This document shows, one piece after another, positions 1 through 9,095 of a DNA stretch of 64,000 bases. Within the stretch, counting starts at the first letter, position 1. Each line of letters opens with the position of its first letter. Location: positions 147,767,266 to 147,831,265 of the forward strand of contig CM061142.1 of assembly GCA_030789695.1 (NCBI GenBank). The letters are read 5' to 3'. The notes under the pieces were generated by a model that worked only from the letters and a program-made list of their open reading frames with translations, did no database searches and was not told the origin of the DNA. This stretch comes from Scilla litardierei (lineage: Eukaryota; Streptophyta; Magnoliopsida; Asparagales; Asparagaceae). Position numbers and translations under genes: made by a program.

Positions 1-256
1 CAGTGTCGAAAGTTTTTGGGCCAGTGTCTGGTTTGTGGTGATGCTTCCCATGTCGCGAAGGATTGTTGGCATGCGAATCAGCTGCAGAGGGCACCTGTTG
101 CAGCACAGCCGTTGCAGCAGCGAGCGTCTGTTCCTGCTGGACGTGGAGCAGCTCTTGTTCCACAGGGACAGACTTTTCGGCAGGCTGTTCCACCGAGGAG
201 GCAGGCTTTTCTGATGACCGTTGTGGAGAGCGAGGCTGTGGATGAGGTTATCGCAG
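1..256 (+). pseudogene. gag: Tekay-like Ty3/gypsy copy 1, C-terminal part of gag
   Basis: The window opens inside this gag, which is open from base 1. Gag forms the virus-like particle and binds element RNA. Seen: one CCHC knuckle of spacing C-x2-C-x4-H-x4-C (CLVCGDASHVAKDC) at about 25-66, then a Gln/Ala/Pro-rich linker. The full-length copy at 32444-33571 has two knuckles, so the first lies left of the window. The frame ends in Val-Ile-Ala and runs into a GT..AG intron-like gap; beyond the gap it rejoins the protease. No stop is seen in this segment. Assignment to the Tekay/Del chromovirus clade rests on the pol sequence downstream. Confidence 0.85.
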
Positions 257-370
257 GTAATCCTCAATCTAGCTGTTACTTTCCTAGCTGGGTTTGATTG
301 TTAGATTGTGTTGTTTGCTTGAACATGATTGTTTGCTAGACTAGGGTTTGATTGTTAAATTGATTGTTAG
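257..370 (+). other. Candidate retrotransposon intron between gag and protease
   Basis: A 114-bp AT-rich stretch begins GTAATC and ends TTGTTAG, with stops in the gag frame. Removing it joins the gag frame to the protease frame through one split Gly codon (256 plus 371-372), giving a Val-Ile-Ala-Gly sequence that leads to the Asp-Ser-Gly-Ala-Ser active site. The second Tekay copy has a gap of 118 bp at the same codon (33572-33689). Splicing is inferred from borders and frame restoration only. Confidence 0.65.
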
Positions 371-968
371 GTGTGGTTTTGGTGTGCACATTTCCTGCAC
401 GAGTCCTCTTTGACTCTGGTGCATCAATGTGCATTATTTCTCGGAGCTTCGTGGAGAGGCATTCCTTGTTGACGTCCCCTCTTCCCAAGAGTTGGAATAT
501 TGTTACAGGGAATGGCGTGGTTGCAATTCTTGCTCGTTGGTGGTCTGTGGACATGAGATTTTCGCTGATTTCATTGTCCACGACATCATCAACTATGATG
601 CAGTTCTTGGGATGGACTGGCTTGCAAGCTTCTATGCTACGATCGACTGTCGGAGAAAGAAGGTGGTGTTCGAGATTCCCAGACATCCAGTATTCGAGTT
701 CAGTCGTGGTAGCAGTTCGCTTGGTCCTGTCAGATTTCAGGCCAGGCCGGTGGAGGCTGTGGCTATGCAGATGGAGTTGGAGTGGCCAGCTGTGGTGCGA
801 GATTTTGGCGACGTCTTCCCCGAGGAAATGTCGGGTTTGCCGCCTGATCGGGCTTTGGAATTTTCTATTGATCTTGTTCCAGGTGCGCAGCCGATTTCGA
901 AGGCGCCGTATCGTATGGCACCCGCAGAATTGGAGGAGTTGTGGAAGCAGCTGGATGAGCTCTTGTAG
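371..968 (+). pseudogene. pol: Tekay-like copy 1, protease and N-terminal RT (broken)
   Basis: Encodes the aspartic protease that cuts Gag-Pol, followed by the start of RT. Seen: the active site LFDSGAS, with its Asp codon at 412-414, then the linker containing LGMDW and the segment [20 protein letters not shown] that precedes RT in chromoviruses. Two lesions break it. A 16-bp deletion near 515-523 shifts the frame; copy 2 keeps the missing bases between two CGTGGT repeats. TAG at 966-968 replaces a Gln codon that is CAG in copy 2. This copy cannot make an intact Pol. Confidence 0.88.
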
Positions 969-2774
969 AAGGGTTATATTAATCCTAGTGTGTCTCCGTG
1001 GGGAGCACCAGTGCTGCTGGTGAAGAAGAAGGATGGTTCGCGTCACATGTGCGTGGACTATCGGGAGTTGAATGCGGTGACCATTAAGAATAAATACCCG
1101 TTGCCTCGCATCGATGATATTTTTGATCAGCTTGGAGGTTCGAGGGTGTTTTCAAAATTGGATTTGAGGAGTGGTTACCATCAGTTGAAGGTGAAGAAGG
1201 ATGATGTTCCGAACACAGCGTTCAGGACGAAGTATGGACACTATGAGTTTGTGGTTATGCCTTTCGGCGTAACTAACGCGCCCGCAGTTTTCATGAATCT
1301 GATGAACCTAATTTTCTACGACTTTTTGGATAAGTTTGTCGTTATCTTTATTGACGAAATTCTGATCTATTCGAAGTCGGAGGAAGAGCATGCCTCGCAC
1401 TTAAGGACGGTGTTGGAGATTTTGAGGAAGCATCGGTTGTATGCTAAGTTTTCGAAGTGCGAGTTTTGGCTGGATAGAGTTGCTTTTCTCGGGCATGTGG
1501 TGACTGGAGATGGTATTTCAATGGATCCCGAGAAGATTAGGGCCATCAGGGAGTGGCCTGTTCCGTCGTCTGCGTCTGAGATTCGGAGTTTCCTTGGACT
1601 TGCTGGTTACTATCGGCGATTCATTAAGGACTTTTCTCGTATTACTGAGCCGATGACCAGGTTGACGCGGAAGGAAGTTGCTTTTGTTTGGTCGGGTGAT
1701 TGTGAGAATGCTTTTGGTATTCTGAAGGAGAGGTTGACGACTGCCCCTATTCTGGTTGTGCCTGATCACAGCGGTGGATTTGAGATCTTTTGCGATGCTT
1801 CTGGCAAGGGTCTCGGTTGTGTGTTGCATCAGCATGGGCATGTCATGGCGTATGCATCTCGTCAGCTTAAGGTTCATGAGAATAATTACCTGACGCATGA
1901 TTTGGAGTTGGTTGCCGTTGTGTTTGCTCTTAAGATTTGGAGGCACTTCCTGCTGAGTGAGAAAGTGAAGATTTTCACCGATCACAAAAGCTTGAAGTAT
2001 ATTTTCACTCAGAAGGAGCTCAACATGCGACAGCGTCGATGGTTGGAGCTTATGGCAGATTATGATATTGATTTGCAGTTTCACCCTGGCAAGGTGAATG
2101 TGGTTCCAGATGCTTTGAGTAGGCTTCCCGCGGTGATGATTTTGACCTCGCAGTGGAGATTGCAGCAGGATTTTTGTAAGTCTGGCGTGGAGATTGTTCT
2201 TCCTGGGGAGGCTTCGTCGTTGATGTACATGCAGGTACAGTCGACGATCGTGGATCGGATTAAGGCTAGCCAGGTTGAGGATCCGAAGCTGGTGAAGATT
2301 CGGGAGCAGGTGGAAGCCGGTCTGCGGACTGACTTTTTGATTCATGAGGATGGCTCGCTGAGGTTTGGAGCCAGGTTGTGTGTGCCAGCTGGGGATATTA
2401 GAGAGGAGTTGATGGTGGAAGCACACAGTTCGCCATATTCTGTGCATCCTGGTGGCACCAAGATGTACCAGGATCTTCGTTTGAATTATTGGTGGCATGG
2501 TATGAAGAGGAGCATGGCTCGAAGTGTAGCCAAGTGTTTGGTTTGCCAGCAAGTGAAGGTGGAGCATCAGCATATGGCCGGGTTGCTACAACCGCTTCCA
2601 ATTCCGGAGTGAAAATGGCAACACATCACTATGGATTTCGTGACTGGACTACCTCGGAGTCCGAAGCAGAAGGACGCGATTTGGGTGATCGTAGATCGAT
2701 TGACCAAATCTGCGCACTTTATTCCGTTCCGAGTGTGACAGTCCACTGAGGCGCTAGCGAGGAGATATATGGAG
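969..2774 (+). pseudogene. pol: Tekay-like copy 1, RT, RNase H and N-terminal integrase (broken)
   Basis: Order seen: RT palm and fingers ([34 protein letters not shown]), RT-RNase H connection, RNase H ([37 protein letters not shown]), integrase HHCC zinc region ([16 protein letters not shown]), and the start of the integrase core with its first catalytic Asp (MDFVTGLP). The RT motif normally reading FIDD has Glu for the second Asp (codon GAA at 1356-1358), which should abolish polymerisation. TGA at 2610-2612 replaces a Trp and TGA at 2736-2738 replaces a Gly. The element is therefore dead in several independent ways. The frame stops at the second intron-like gap. Confidence 0.92.
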
Positions 2775-2846
2775 GTAAAATTCTTTTACTCTCCGTTTTT
2801 ATTTCCTTTTCCTAGTTTGGATAGTGATGTGACGTGAATCGTGCAG
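2775..2846 (+). other. Candidate retrotransposon intron inside the integrase core
   Basis: A 72-bp T-rich stretch starts GTAAAA and ends GTGCAG. It interrupts the integrase core between Arg-Tyr-Met-Glu and Glu-Val-Val-Arg-Leu-His-Gly-Val. Removing 72 bp keeps the frame, and chromovirus integrases are normally continuous here. Copy 2 has a 70-bp gap with the same borders at 36110-36179. Confidence 0.65.
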
Positions 2847-3749
2847 GAGGTCGTGCGACTTCATGGAGTCCCCGTGAGTATCGTGTCTGACAGAGACACG
2901 AGGTTCACATCTCAGTTCTGGCAGAGTTTGCAGAAGAGCTTGGGTACGCGTCTGAGTTTCAGCACGGCGTACCATCCGCAGACGGATGGCCAGTCCGAGA
3001 GGACGATTCTGATTTTGGAAGACATGCTGAGGGCGTGCATGTTGGATTTCAAGGGTTCGTGGGAGGACCATCTACATTTGGTGGAGTTCTCTTACAACAA
3101 CAGCTTCCAGGCGAGTATTAGCATGGCGCCTTTCGCCGCTCTTTATGGGAGGAAATGTCGATCGCCTTTGAGTTGGGATGACGTTGGTGATCGGGAGTTG
3201 TTGGGACCTGAGATGATCATGGAGGCCGTGGATATCGTCAGGAATATTCGGGAGAGGTTGAGGATTGCTCAGGACCGTTTTAAGCATTGGGCGGATGCTA
3301 AACGTCGTCCTTTGGAGTTTCAGCCGGGCGACCATGTGTTCTTGAAGATTTCCCCGAATCGCGGTGTGATTCGTTTTGGGAAGCGAGGGAAGTTGAGCCC
3401 GCGATACAATGGACCGTTTGACATTTTGGAGAGGGTTGGCGAGGTAGCTTATCGCTTGGCCTTGCCGCCATCTTTGGAAGGAGTTCACAATGTTTTCCAT
3501 GTGTCGCAGCTTCGTCGATACATTAGCGATCCATCTCATGCTGTGGATTTTTCGGAGATTACCGTTCGCCCCAATATGACGTATGACCAGCATCCAGTGC
3601 AGATTCTGGACAGGCGTCAGAAATCGCTTCGGAACAAGATTGTCAATCTTGTGAGGGTGATGTGGCGACACGGCTCACCTGGAGAGTCAACTTGGGAGAA
3701 TGAGGATGAGATGCGAGAGCGTTTCCCACTTTTGTTTCCGGACTCGTGA
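2847..3749 (+). pseudogene. pol: Tekay-like copy 1, C-terminal integrase with chromodomain-like tail
   Basis: Open for about 300 codons. Seen in order: the second catalytic Asp ([13 protein letters not shown]), the catalytic Glu ([10 protein letters not shown]), the GPY/F-type module ([24 protein letters not shown]) and a C-terminal chromodomain-like segment around [12 protein letters not shown] and [11 protein letters not shown]. Chromodomains tether integration to particular chromatin; this tail is what places the element in the chromoviruses, most like Tekay/Del. The segment itself has no stop, but the upstream lesions mean it is not expressed as part of a working Pol. Confidence 0.9.
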
Positions 3750-3795
3750 GTATTTGGAAATTCCGAGGACGGAATTTTTCTTAAGTTGGGGAGGA
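3750..3795 (+). promoter_or_regulatory. Polypurine tract before the 3' LTR
   Basis: A short 3' untranslated stretch after the pol stop, ending in GGGGAGGA at 3788-3795 directly against the LTR TG. This is the plus-strand primer site. The same arrangement precedes the other Tekay 3' LTR at 37128. Confidence 0.8.
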
Positions 3796-4087
3796 TGTAA
3801 CGACTGCTTTTCATGTATCTGGATTTATTATAATATAATATATGTTTTGGTGGATTTTCTCCTCATGTGTGGTTTTCGTCTCCGTAGCTTTCATTTTCGA
3901 TCGATTCGTCGTATTTTCTCGTTTCTTCCTTAGGATTGTCGATTTCGAAGTATGTCATTCGTGACGGACTTCATAACGGTCGTATCTTACTATTAGTTCA
4001 AGCCTAGGAGTCTTAGGAATCGATCCCGGGGCCCCGCACTCCGTATCGGAACTTTTGGTGCTCATTAGCCGGTATAAGAAGGGGCAC

Positions 4088-4490
4088 CGACCGACTAGAT
4101 GACGATCCAGTCGGTCGGCAATCCTTCTTGGACCGACTAGTTGGCTTTCTAAATTTCTCAGGAGTTACTGTTTATCGTTAGTCGGTCTAAGAACGTTGGT
4201 TGACCGACTAGGTTGCAAACTAGTCGGTCGGCAATGCTTCTTTAACCGACTAACACATCATCTAAATTTTAGTATCAGTACTGTTCACTCTTAGTCGGTC
4301 TAAGAACGTTCATCGACCGACTAGATGCTAAACTAGTCGGTCAGTATTTGTTCATGGACCGACTAAATCTAAATCCTATTTTTGTTCAGAAGTTACTGTT
4401 TACACTTAGTCGGTCTGCGTTGGTCGACCGACCGACTAGTTGCCAAACTAGTCGGTCAGTGGTTGCTCTTTGACCGACTAATCTGTGTTA
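4088..4490 (+). promoter_or_regulatory. U3 array of CCGACTAG / CTAGTCGG motifs
   Basis: About 15 copies of the 8-10 bp motif ACCGACTAG and its reverse complement CTAGTCGGT, arranged as about four tandem units of roughly 105-115 bp. The units are separated by a GTTACTGTTTA-like spacer. Adjacent copies face each other and could form 10-bp hairpins. The array stops about 40 bp before the TATA-like box. Homologous arrays occur at 27450-27843, 30250-30650 and 37425-37815. A transcription-factor-binding role is inferred. Confidence 0.8.
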
Positions 4491-4523
4491 AAACCCTAAT
4501 TTCTGGGCAGCCGCCAGCCCAAC

Positions 4524-4535
4524 CTATTTATACCC
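4524..4535 (+). promoter_or_regulatory. TATA-like box of Tekay LTR
   Basis: CTATTTATACCC sits just downstream of the palindromic array. In the other subfamily the same place reads CTATTTAAACC (30695-30705). This marks the probable U3/R transition. Confidence 0.6.
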
Positions 4536-4800
4536 CTCCCAAATGTTTTCTTCTTCCTCCACTCGACCCAAAACCCTAAAATCTCCTCCATTGAGCCCCC
4601 ATCTTCCTCCAAGCCCTATTCCTTCATCCCAAGCCCTAAATCCATCATCCAAACCATCCATCCACTCTATCTACCTCTCATTTTCCCCAAAATCTCACCA
4701 AATCCCCAAAATCCCCAAAAACCCTAATTCTCCAAACTTCTCCATTTGTTTCCAGATCTGGTCCTAGGGTTCTCCGGAGTGTTTCTTCCGCTTCCTCTCG

Positions 4801-4898
4801 GTAAGAACTCGATCTCTCGATGTTTTCATAACCTATTTGTATTTTTATGAAACCCTAATGAAATTTCATGTTGTTTGATGATTGTTTCCCCATAACAG
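4801..4898 (+). other. Candidate leader intron within the Tekay LTR
   Basis: A GTAAGA donor follows CCTCTCG, and a CATAACAG acceptor precedes the conserved CGATTT block. Both borders are retained in the solo LTR (from about 28167) and in both LTRs of the full-length element (CGATTCG-GTAATA to CATAACAG in the 5' copy). The body is AT-rich and includes AAACCCTAAT. Prediction from borders only. Confidence 0.5.
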
Positions 4899-4960
4899 CG
4901 ATTTCCCCCGTAGATTAGCATCCGCGAGACGAACCTTCGTGATCGTCATCCCCGGTGCTA

Positions 4961-5099
4961 GGCAAGTGAAACTTGCCACTTAGGGTTTAGGCCATGTTTT
5001 AGGCCATTTGCTTGTTGTAGGCGTAAAAGAGGCTAGGCGACGAAATGATACTCGCCTAGGCGCAAATTGGGGAACTAGCTTGACAACGAAGCTAGTTCC
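4961..5099 (+). ncRNA. Three consecutive leader stem-loops in Tekay LTR
   Basis: SL1: GGCAAGT/ACTTGCC with loop GAA (4961-4977). SL2: CTAGGCGA (5033-5040) pairs TCGCCTAG (5052-5059). SL3: GGAACTAGCTT (5071-5081) pairs AAGCTAGTTCC (5089-5099). The other subfamily (31141-31275) keeps all three stems through compensatory changes: CTAGGCAG with CTGCCTAG, and GATCTAGCTT with AAGCTAGATC. The region lies in the predicted transcript leader. A role in RNA packaging, dimerisation or translation is a guess. Confidence 0.65.
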
Positions 5100-5792
5100 G
5101 ACATCTAGCATGTTGCACAATTACCATGTCATGTTTACCTTCCATTAACGGTACGCGAATTAATTGTCATGTCATTGCATTCTTTAAGTGATTCGGTGAT
5201 TGTGTAGCTTCGCTACGAATGCTTGTGTTCCTGGCTCGTGTTCCAGAAGCGGGCCATGTGTTGGTTGATAGCCAATGCCCGAATTGCTTGTTTCCGGCTA
5301 GGTGCACCCCTACGCCAAATGTTTAGCATGAGAGCTCATGTGCGGGGCAACCCCGGCTCACTTGCTGAGCTCATGTGCGGGGACCCTGGCTCCATTACGT
5401 GTGGGTATTGGGGGTAAGAGTTAAGCGGCCAATCAACTGGGAGTCTGCCCGATCAGCAACTGCAGTGGTAAGGCGTAAACTGTGGGTTTGGGGTAGTGTT
5501 AAGCAGCCAATCAGCGTGAATGTGAAACCATTCAGCTGTAAGGCGTAAACATCTACAAACAACGTGAATAGTGAATTGATTGAGATTGATAGTAGCTTGG
5601 CTACTCTTGTCTTGTCCCGATGATTGTTCTCTTGTACAAATTGTCTTGCCATGTCTTATTTGTGCACTCATGTTATAACTGCCATGTCATGCATACTATA
5701 ACTGCTAGGTTGCTTGTCGCCTTACTTTCAGTTTCCTTGCCCAAGTCTTTTAGACTTGCTGACATGTGCCCCTTTACTCTTTTGGGTGACAC

Positions 5793-5900
5793 ATGTTAGA
5801 TCCTGAGCCTGAGTACCTTGTTGAGGACGAGGTGTTTGCTGACGCCGAGCCCGAGCTTGTGTTTGACGGGGAGTACGTGGACACTGGGGACCAGTCCTAG
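5793..5900 (+). CDS. Conserved acidic micro-ORF in Tekay LTR (35 codons)
   Basis: Begins Met-Leu-Asp-Pro-Glu-Pro-Glu and ends Tyr-Val-Asp-Thr-Gly-Asp-Gln-Ser-stop; strongly acidic. The same frame is open in the solo LTR (29134-29241, 35 codons) and in both LTRs of the full-length copy (31836-31946 and 39000-39110, 36 codons). Between subfamilies, length differs by a whole codon and the start, stop and C-terminus are kept. An in-frame TGA lies one codon upstream of the ATG, so either translation starts here or an acceptor just downstream (TTAG) joins it to an earlier exon. I recognise no homologous protein. Confidence 0.4.
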   Translation: MLDPEPEYLVEDEVFADAEPELVFDGEYVDTGDQS

Positions 5901-6583
5901 TGTCTTCGTTGTGTTTTCCTTTTGTTTAGACTGTTGTTTTGTTGTCGGTGCGTAGCACCTATACTTTGTTATGTCGTTGATTTTGTTGGCCTTGTTCTCG
6001 GCCTTTAGACTCTTTCTTTTAGCCTGGTGGCTTTTCTGGATGTTGGACTTATTTTCATGTTGGACAATTTATGAGATGTGAGATTTTATTTCAGTCTCTC
6101 TTTGTGTTATTATTGTTGTTCCGTTGTGGTTACAGGGACCTGCTTATGTTTTATTGACGCTTATCGGGTTTGGGGCTTCACAGCTCCACTCTCGTGCGGA
6201 CCTTTTCACGGCTCGCCTCCATTTTAGGGAAGCAGGTCGTGACAGCATGTGCTCGGGCAGCATCCATTACCCCCACCCGCTTCACTTCACATCCATCTCA
6301 TCCTCCTCATCCCCATATCCAACCCCCTACTCATTCATCTTTCCTATTTTAGAGCTCTAATTCGATTATTTTTTCGAACGCCTACTGATATCATTCTCTC
6401 TTTTTATTGCAGGAACATTGCGATCCTCGAGGACAATTTGGATTGGGGCAGCTTGGGGGATCACATTGGATTCATGGCTTGACTTGTGTACAATTATTCT
6501 GCACTTGCAGCGACGCTCGTGTCGGTACACTCGTTCCACTATTTACTTTACTTATCGACAAGCGTCGTTTGTTTGTTTGCACG

Positions 6584-7073
6584 ATGGCCCCACGTTGAGT
6601 TAGTCTGAGGGACGCCGACACCGGCGCACCCTCCTCTAGGTCGACACGCCACCCCCATCGTACATGCTCACCCACACACGAGCCGAACTTTAGCGATTCG
6701 TCGAGTCCGACCCCTCAGCCCATCCCCACTACCACCCCTTCCGACCGTCTATATCTTAACGATGCAGCATATGATGTCACCTTCAGGGACGAGGAGCAGG
6801 GCGACCAGTTCCTCACTATTCTCCTCCTCGAAGGACAGAGGGCGGGACTTCTCAGTAATCAGTTGAGCAGGACCTTCCAGCCTTTCTAGATCTTATCAGG
6901 TGTCAGCGTCCCCTAGACCCACCACTCATGTTGTCCCACTTCCGTTTTTGCCGCCTGCAGCACCAGCTGACCCACCGGCAGACATTCTAGTCGAGCCTTC
7001 TGCTGTCGTCCCTACTCTTGGTCCCCAGCAGCAGGACCCATCACCACCTACAGAGGGTGGTGCCACTGTCTGA
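6584..7073 (+). pseudogene. Athila ORF1-like protein remnant
   Basis: From the ATG at 6584 the frame codes Met-Ala-Pro-Arg, a stop at 6596-6598, then about 95 residues (Asp-rich, with TFRDEEQGDQFL) to TAG at 6887-6889. In another frame a Pro/Gln-rich tail (PAAPADPPADILVEPSA) ends at TGA 7071-7073. This resembles the N-terminus and proline-rich C-terminus of ATHILA ORF-1 proteins, with the middle deleted. The product's function is unknown even in intact elements; it lies in the env-like position. Upstream, 6245-6583 has a pyrimidine-rich leader with a TTATTGCAG acceptor-like site. Confidence 0.5.
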
Positions 7074-7753
7074 AGCACACATCACATTTTTGCTCCAGTC
7101 CCTCCCCCATATATTTAGTGTCCATCTGTCTTTTTGGGGCCCTAGTCTTACACAGCTTGGGGAAGGACCCATTTTCCATTTTGCATATCATCCTGCACAT
7201 GCATATACTCATTTTGCATATGTCCATATAGCATTTGCATCATATCATACTTTGCTTCATCTTGCATGTTTGTTCATATTTTGTATTTCTTGCATCACTC
7301 CATGCATATGCATCTGCACTTTTTTTTATTCGAACAACTTTATTTTCCATTTATTTTTTATCTTTCTTATCCACCCACCCACCCTGGCCTCATTTCCCGC
7401 CATACCATCGTGTTCTCAGCAGTGAGGACATTGTTGTGTTTAGCTTGGGGGATGAATGCTATCGCTTTTTATTTTCATTTTTTATATATTTTCTTTTATT
7501 TTACGCCCTTTTACTTTTATTTTCCACCCATTTTGTCCACCTTTTTCTTTTTCTCAGTCAGCATCAGTTTTCCATATTTTACCATGCTCGCATGCTTGTT
7601 TTTATTCTTTTACTTTCTCCGCCTTTCTTTCCCCCTTTTGCTAGATATGTTCCACATGATGATATCTCTTATAGCCTTTTAGTATGCTATTGCGATGCTT
7701 ATTACTTTTGACATGCTAATTAGAGTATTTCGGTCTTTTGCTACAGGTAGGCT

Positions 7754-7842
<89 letters not shown>

Positions 7843-8755
7843 TTTTGCCAATTTCTCTATATGAATGCATGAAATAAATTGAAACTGAATGTATGCAGTA
7901 GTATATAGCATATGCTTATTGGAAATACACCAAGCTTCACGCATCATTAGAATATCTGAAGCATCTGCCTGTTGTCTTATTTCACTTCTTACCGCTTGCC
8001 TGCTATGATTGTATGCTTTACCGCATGTCTTCATTATTTATCGAAATGAATGAAAATATCCATGCCTACTTATGGGTTTAGTTAGAGTATTATCTTATTG
8101 AACCATTATGCACACCTTATGAGTGAACTGAGTGATATATTATTTCCTTCTCCACATATCTTTATAAATCTTTACATGTCATTTGGGTTCACCCCTACAG
8201 CTACGTATACCGCATCCACTTCCCAAAAATCCCAAAAGAAAAGTTAGCCTGCAAAAATCAAATAAAGGAGCCAAAATCAATATGTATAATCAAAAAGAGA
8301 AAAGAAAAGAAAAATCATTTCTTTTATCCTATTTGCATGGAGCTACATTTATACTTAGGACACAGCCAAAATTCCATATTCCTATCTCTTAGATGCGAAG
8401 CCTTAAGCTAAGCTTGTGGGGGGGGGGAACCATTTGACCACATGAGTGAGTATGACATTAGAGTGGAGTTGTGCACAATTGGGGATGTTTGATAATGCTT
8501 AAACTTTATGAAAACTTCTAGCTATAGAGATTTTTCATGAGCTGAGATGAATATATGAATGACATGATCCTTTCTATTCTCTTTTGCATGCCTGATTTGA
8601 ATCTTATATGCTTCGGTTATGTCTATTGAGTGAAAAGTGCATCGCCAACATTTTTTATACTAGACTCTATGAATTGCATGATGTTGATATGAATTGACTG
8701 CATGATGTTGATATGAATTGACTGCATGTTATGTCTATTGATTGAAAAGCAGCTA
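7074..8755 (+). other. Athila 1 3' untranslated tract, no gene
   Basis: T-rich non-coding DNA; open frames here are low-complexity. It holds AGCTTGGGGGA (7443), (TA)n at 7757-7841, a G10 run near 8419 after CTAAGCTTGT that may be a polypurine tract, and a short tandem duplication of ATGATGTTGATATGAATTG at about 8680-8730. Confidence 0.5.
7757..7841. repeat. (AT)n microsatellite
   Basis: 85 bp of uninterrupted AT dinucleotides. The second Athila element has an (AT)n tract in the same region after ORF1 (53908-53958), so it may be a family feature. Confidence 0.98.
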
Positions 8756-9095
8756 GACGACTCGACCCGAGTCGACCCAATACAGAACACAGATTATAGC
8801 TTCTCCTCAAGACTCTGTTACTCGGCCGAGTAGGTCACCTACTCGACCCGGGTAGCTTAAAGACAGAGCGGCATTTTGGAGGCAAGTTCAGACCCCCTGT
8901 TACAAGACCGAGTATGGGGCTACTCGACCAAGTAGCCCGTATCAAGCAGAAGCAGCAAACCGCAGCCAATGAGTTGACTCGACCGAGCAGCCACCTGCTC
9001 GGTCGAGCAGCCGACACGCCCAAGCAACATGTGGGCCTAACTTTCCAGAAAACTAGATTTATTTGTAGGGTCCATGACCATTGTATATAAGCACA
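8756..9095 (+). promoter_or_regulatory. Athila 1 LTR array of CTCGACCGAG-type motifs plus TATA box
   Basis: Repeated ACTCGACC, CTCGGTCGAG and CTACTCG motifs between 8758 and 9011, then TTGTATATAAGC at 9081-9092. The layout (array, then TATA within about 70 bp) matches the other LTRs in this window, but the motif differs. 9096-10105 continues as LTR/U5-like sequence with repeated CGAGAGTGG phrases and no gene. Confidence 0.6.

Larger units (their letters stand above)
3796..6244 (+). mobile_element. 3' LTR of Tekay-like copy 1
   Basis: 2449 bp, starting TGTAACGACTG and ending GGTCGTGACA. It is near-colinear with the solo LTR at 27159-29587 and more distantly with the LTRs of the full-length copy (29962 and 37128). 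Inside, in order: a palindromic array, a TATA-like box, a leader with an intron-like segment, three stem-loops, a small acidic ORF and a T-rich U5. The left LTR lies outside the window, so its TSD cannot be checked; the right flank begins GCATG. Confidence 0.9.

Noticed and set aside
1518..2573. Long minus-strand ORF of 351 codons opposite Tekay pol (and similar ones at 35027-35902 and 336-1046)
   Set aside because: Shadow of the pol coding strand: it mirrors RT-RNase H-integrase codon by codon and matches no protein family I know.
4088..4490. Regular repeats and spacers resembling a CRISPR array
   Set aside because: Repeats are 8-10 bp in both orientations within a plant LTR, spacing is irregular, and there are no cas genes; a eukaryotic LTR promoter array explains it.
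7018..7711. Several hydrophobic Phe/Leu/Ser-rich ORFs looking like membrane proteins
   Set aside because: They come from T-rich untranslated DNA of the Athila element, overlap in three frames and show no conservation with the second Athila.
7679..8034. ORFs with Ile-Tyr repeats around 7757-7841 and 53743-54097
   Set aside because: Translations of (AT)n microsatellites.
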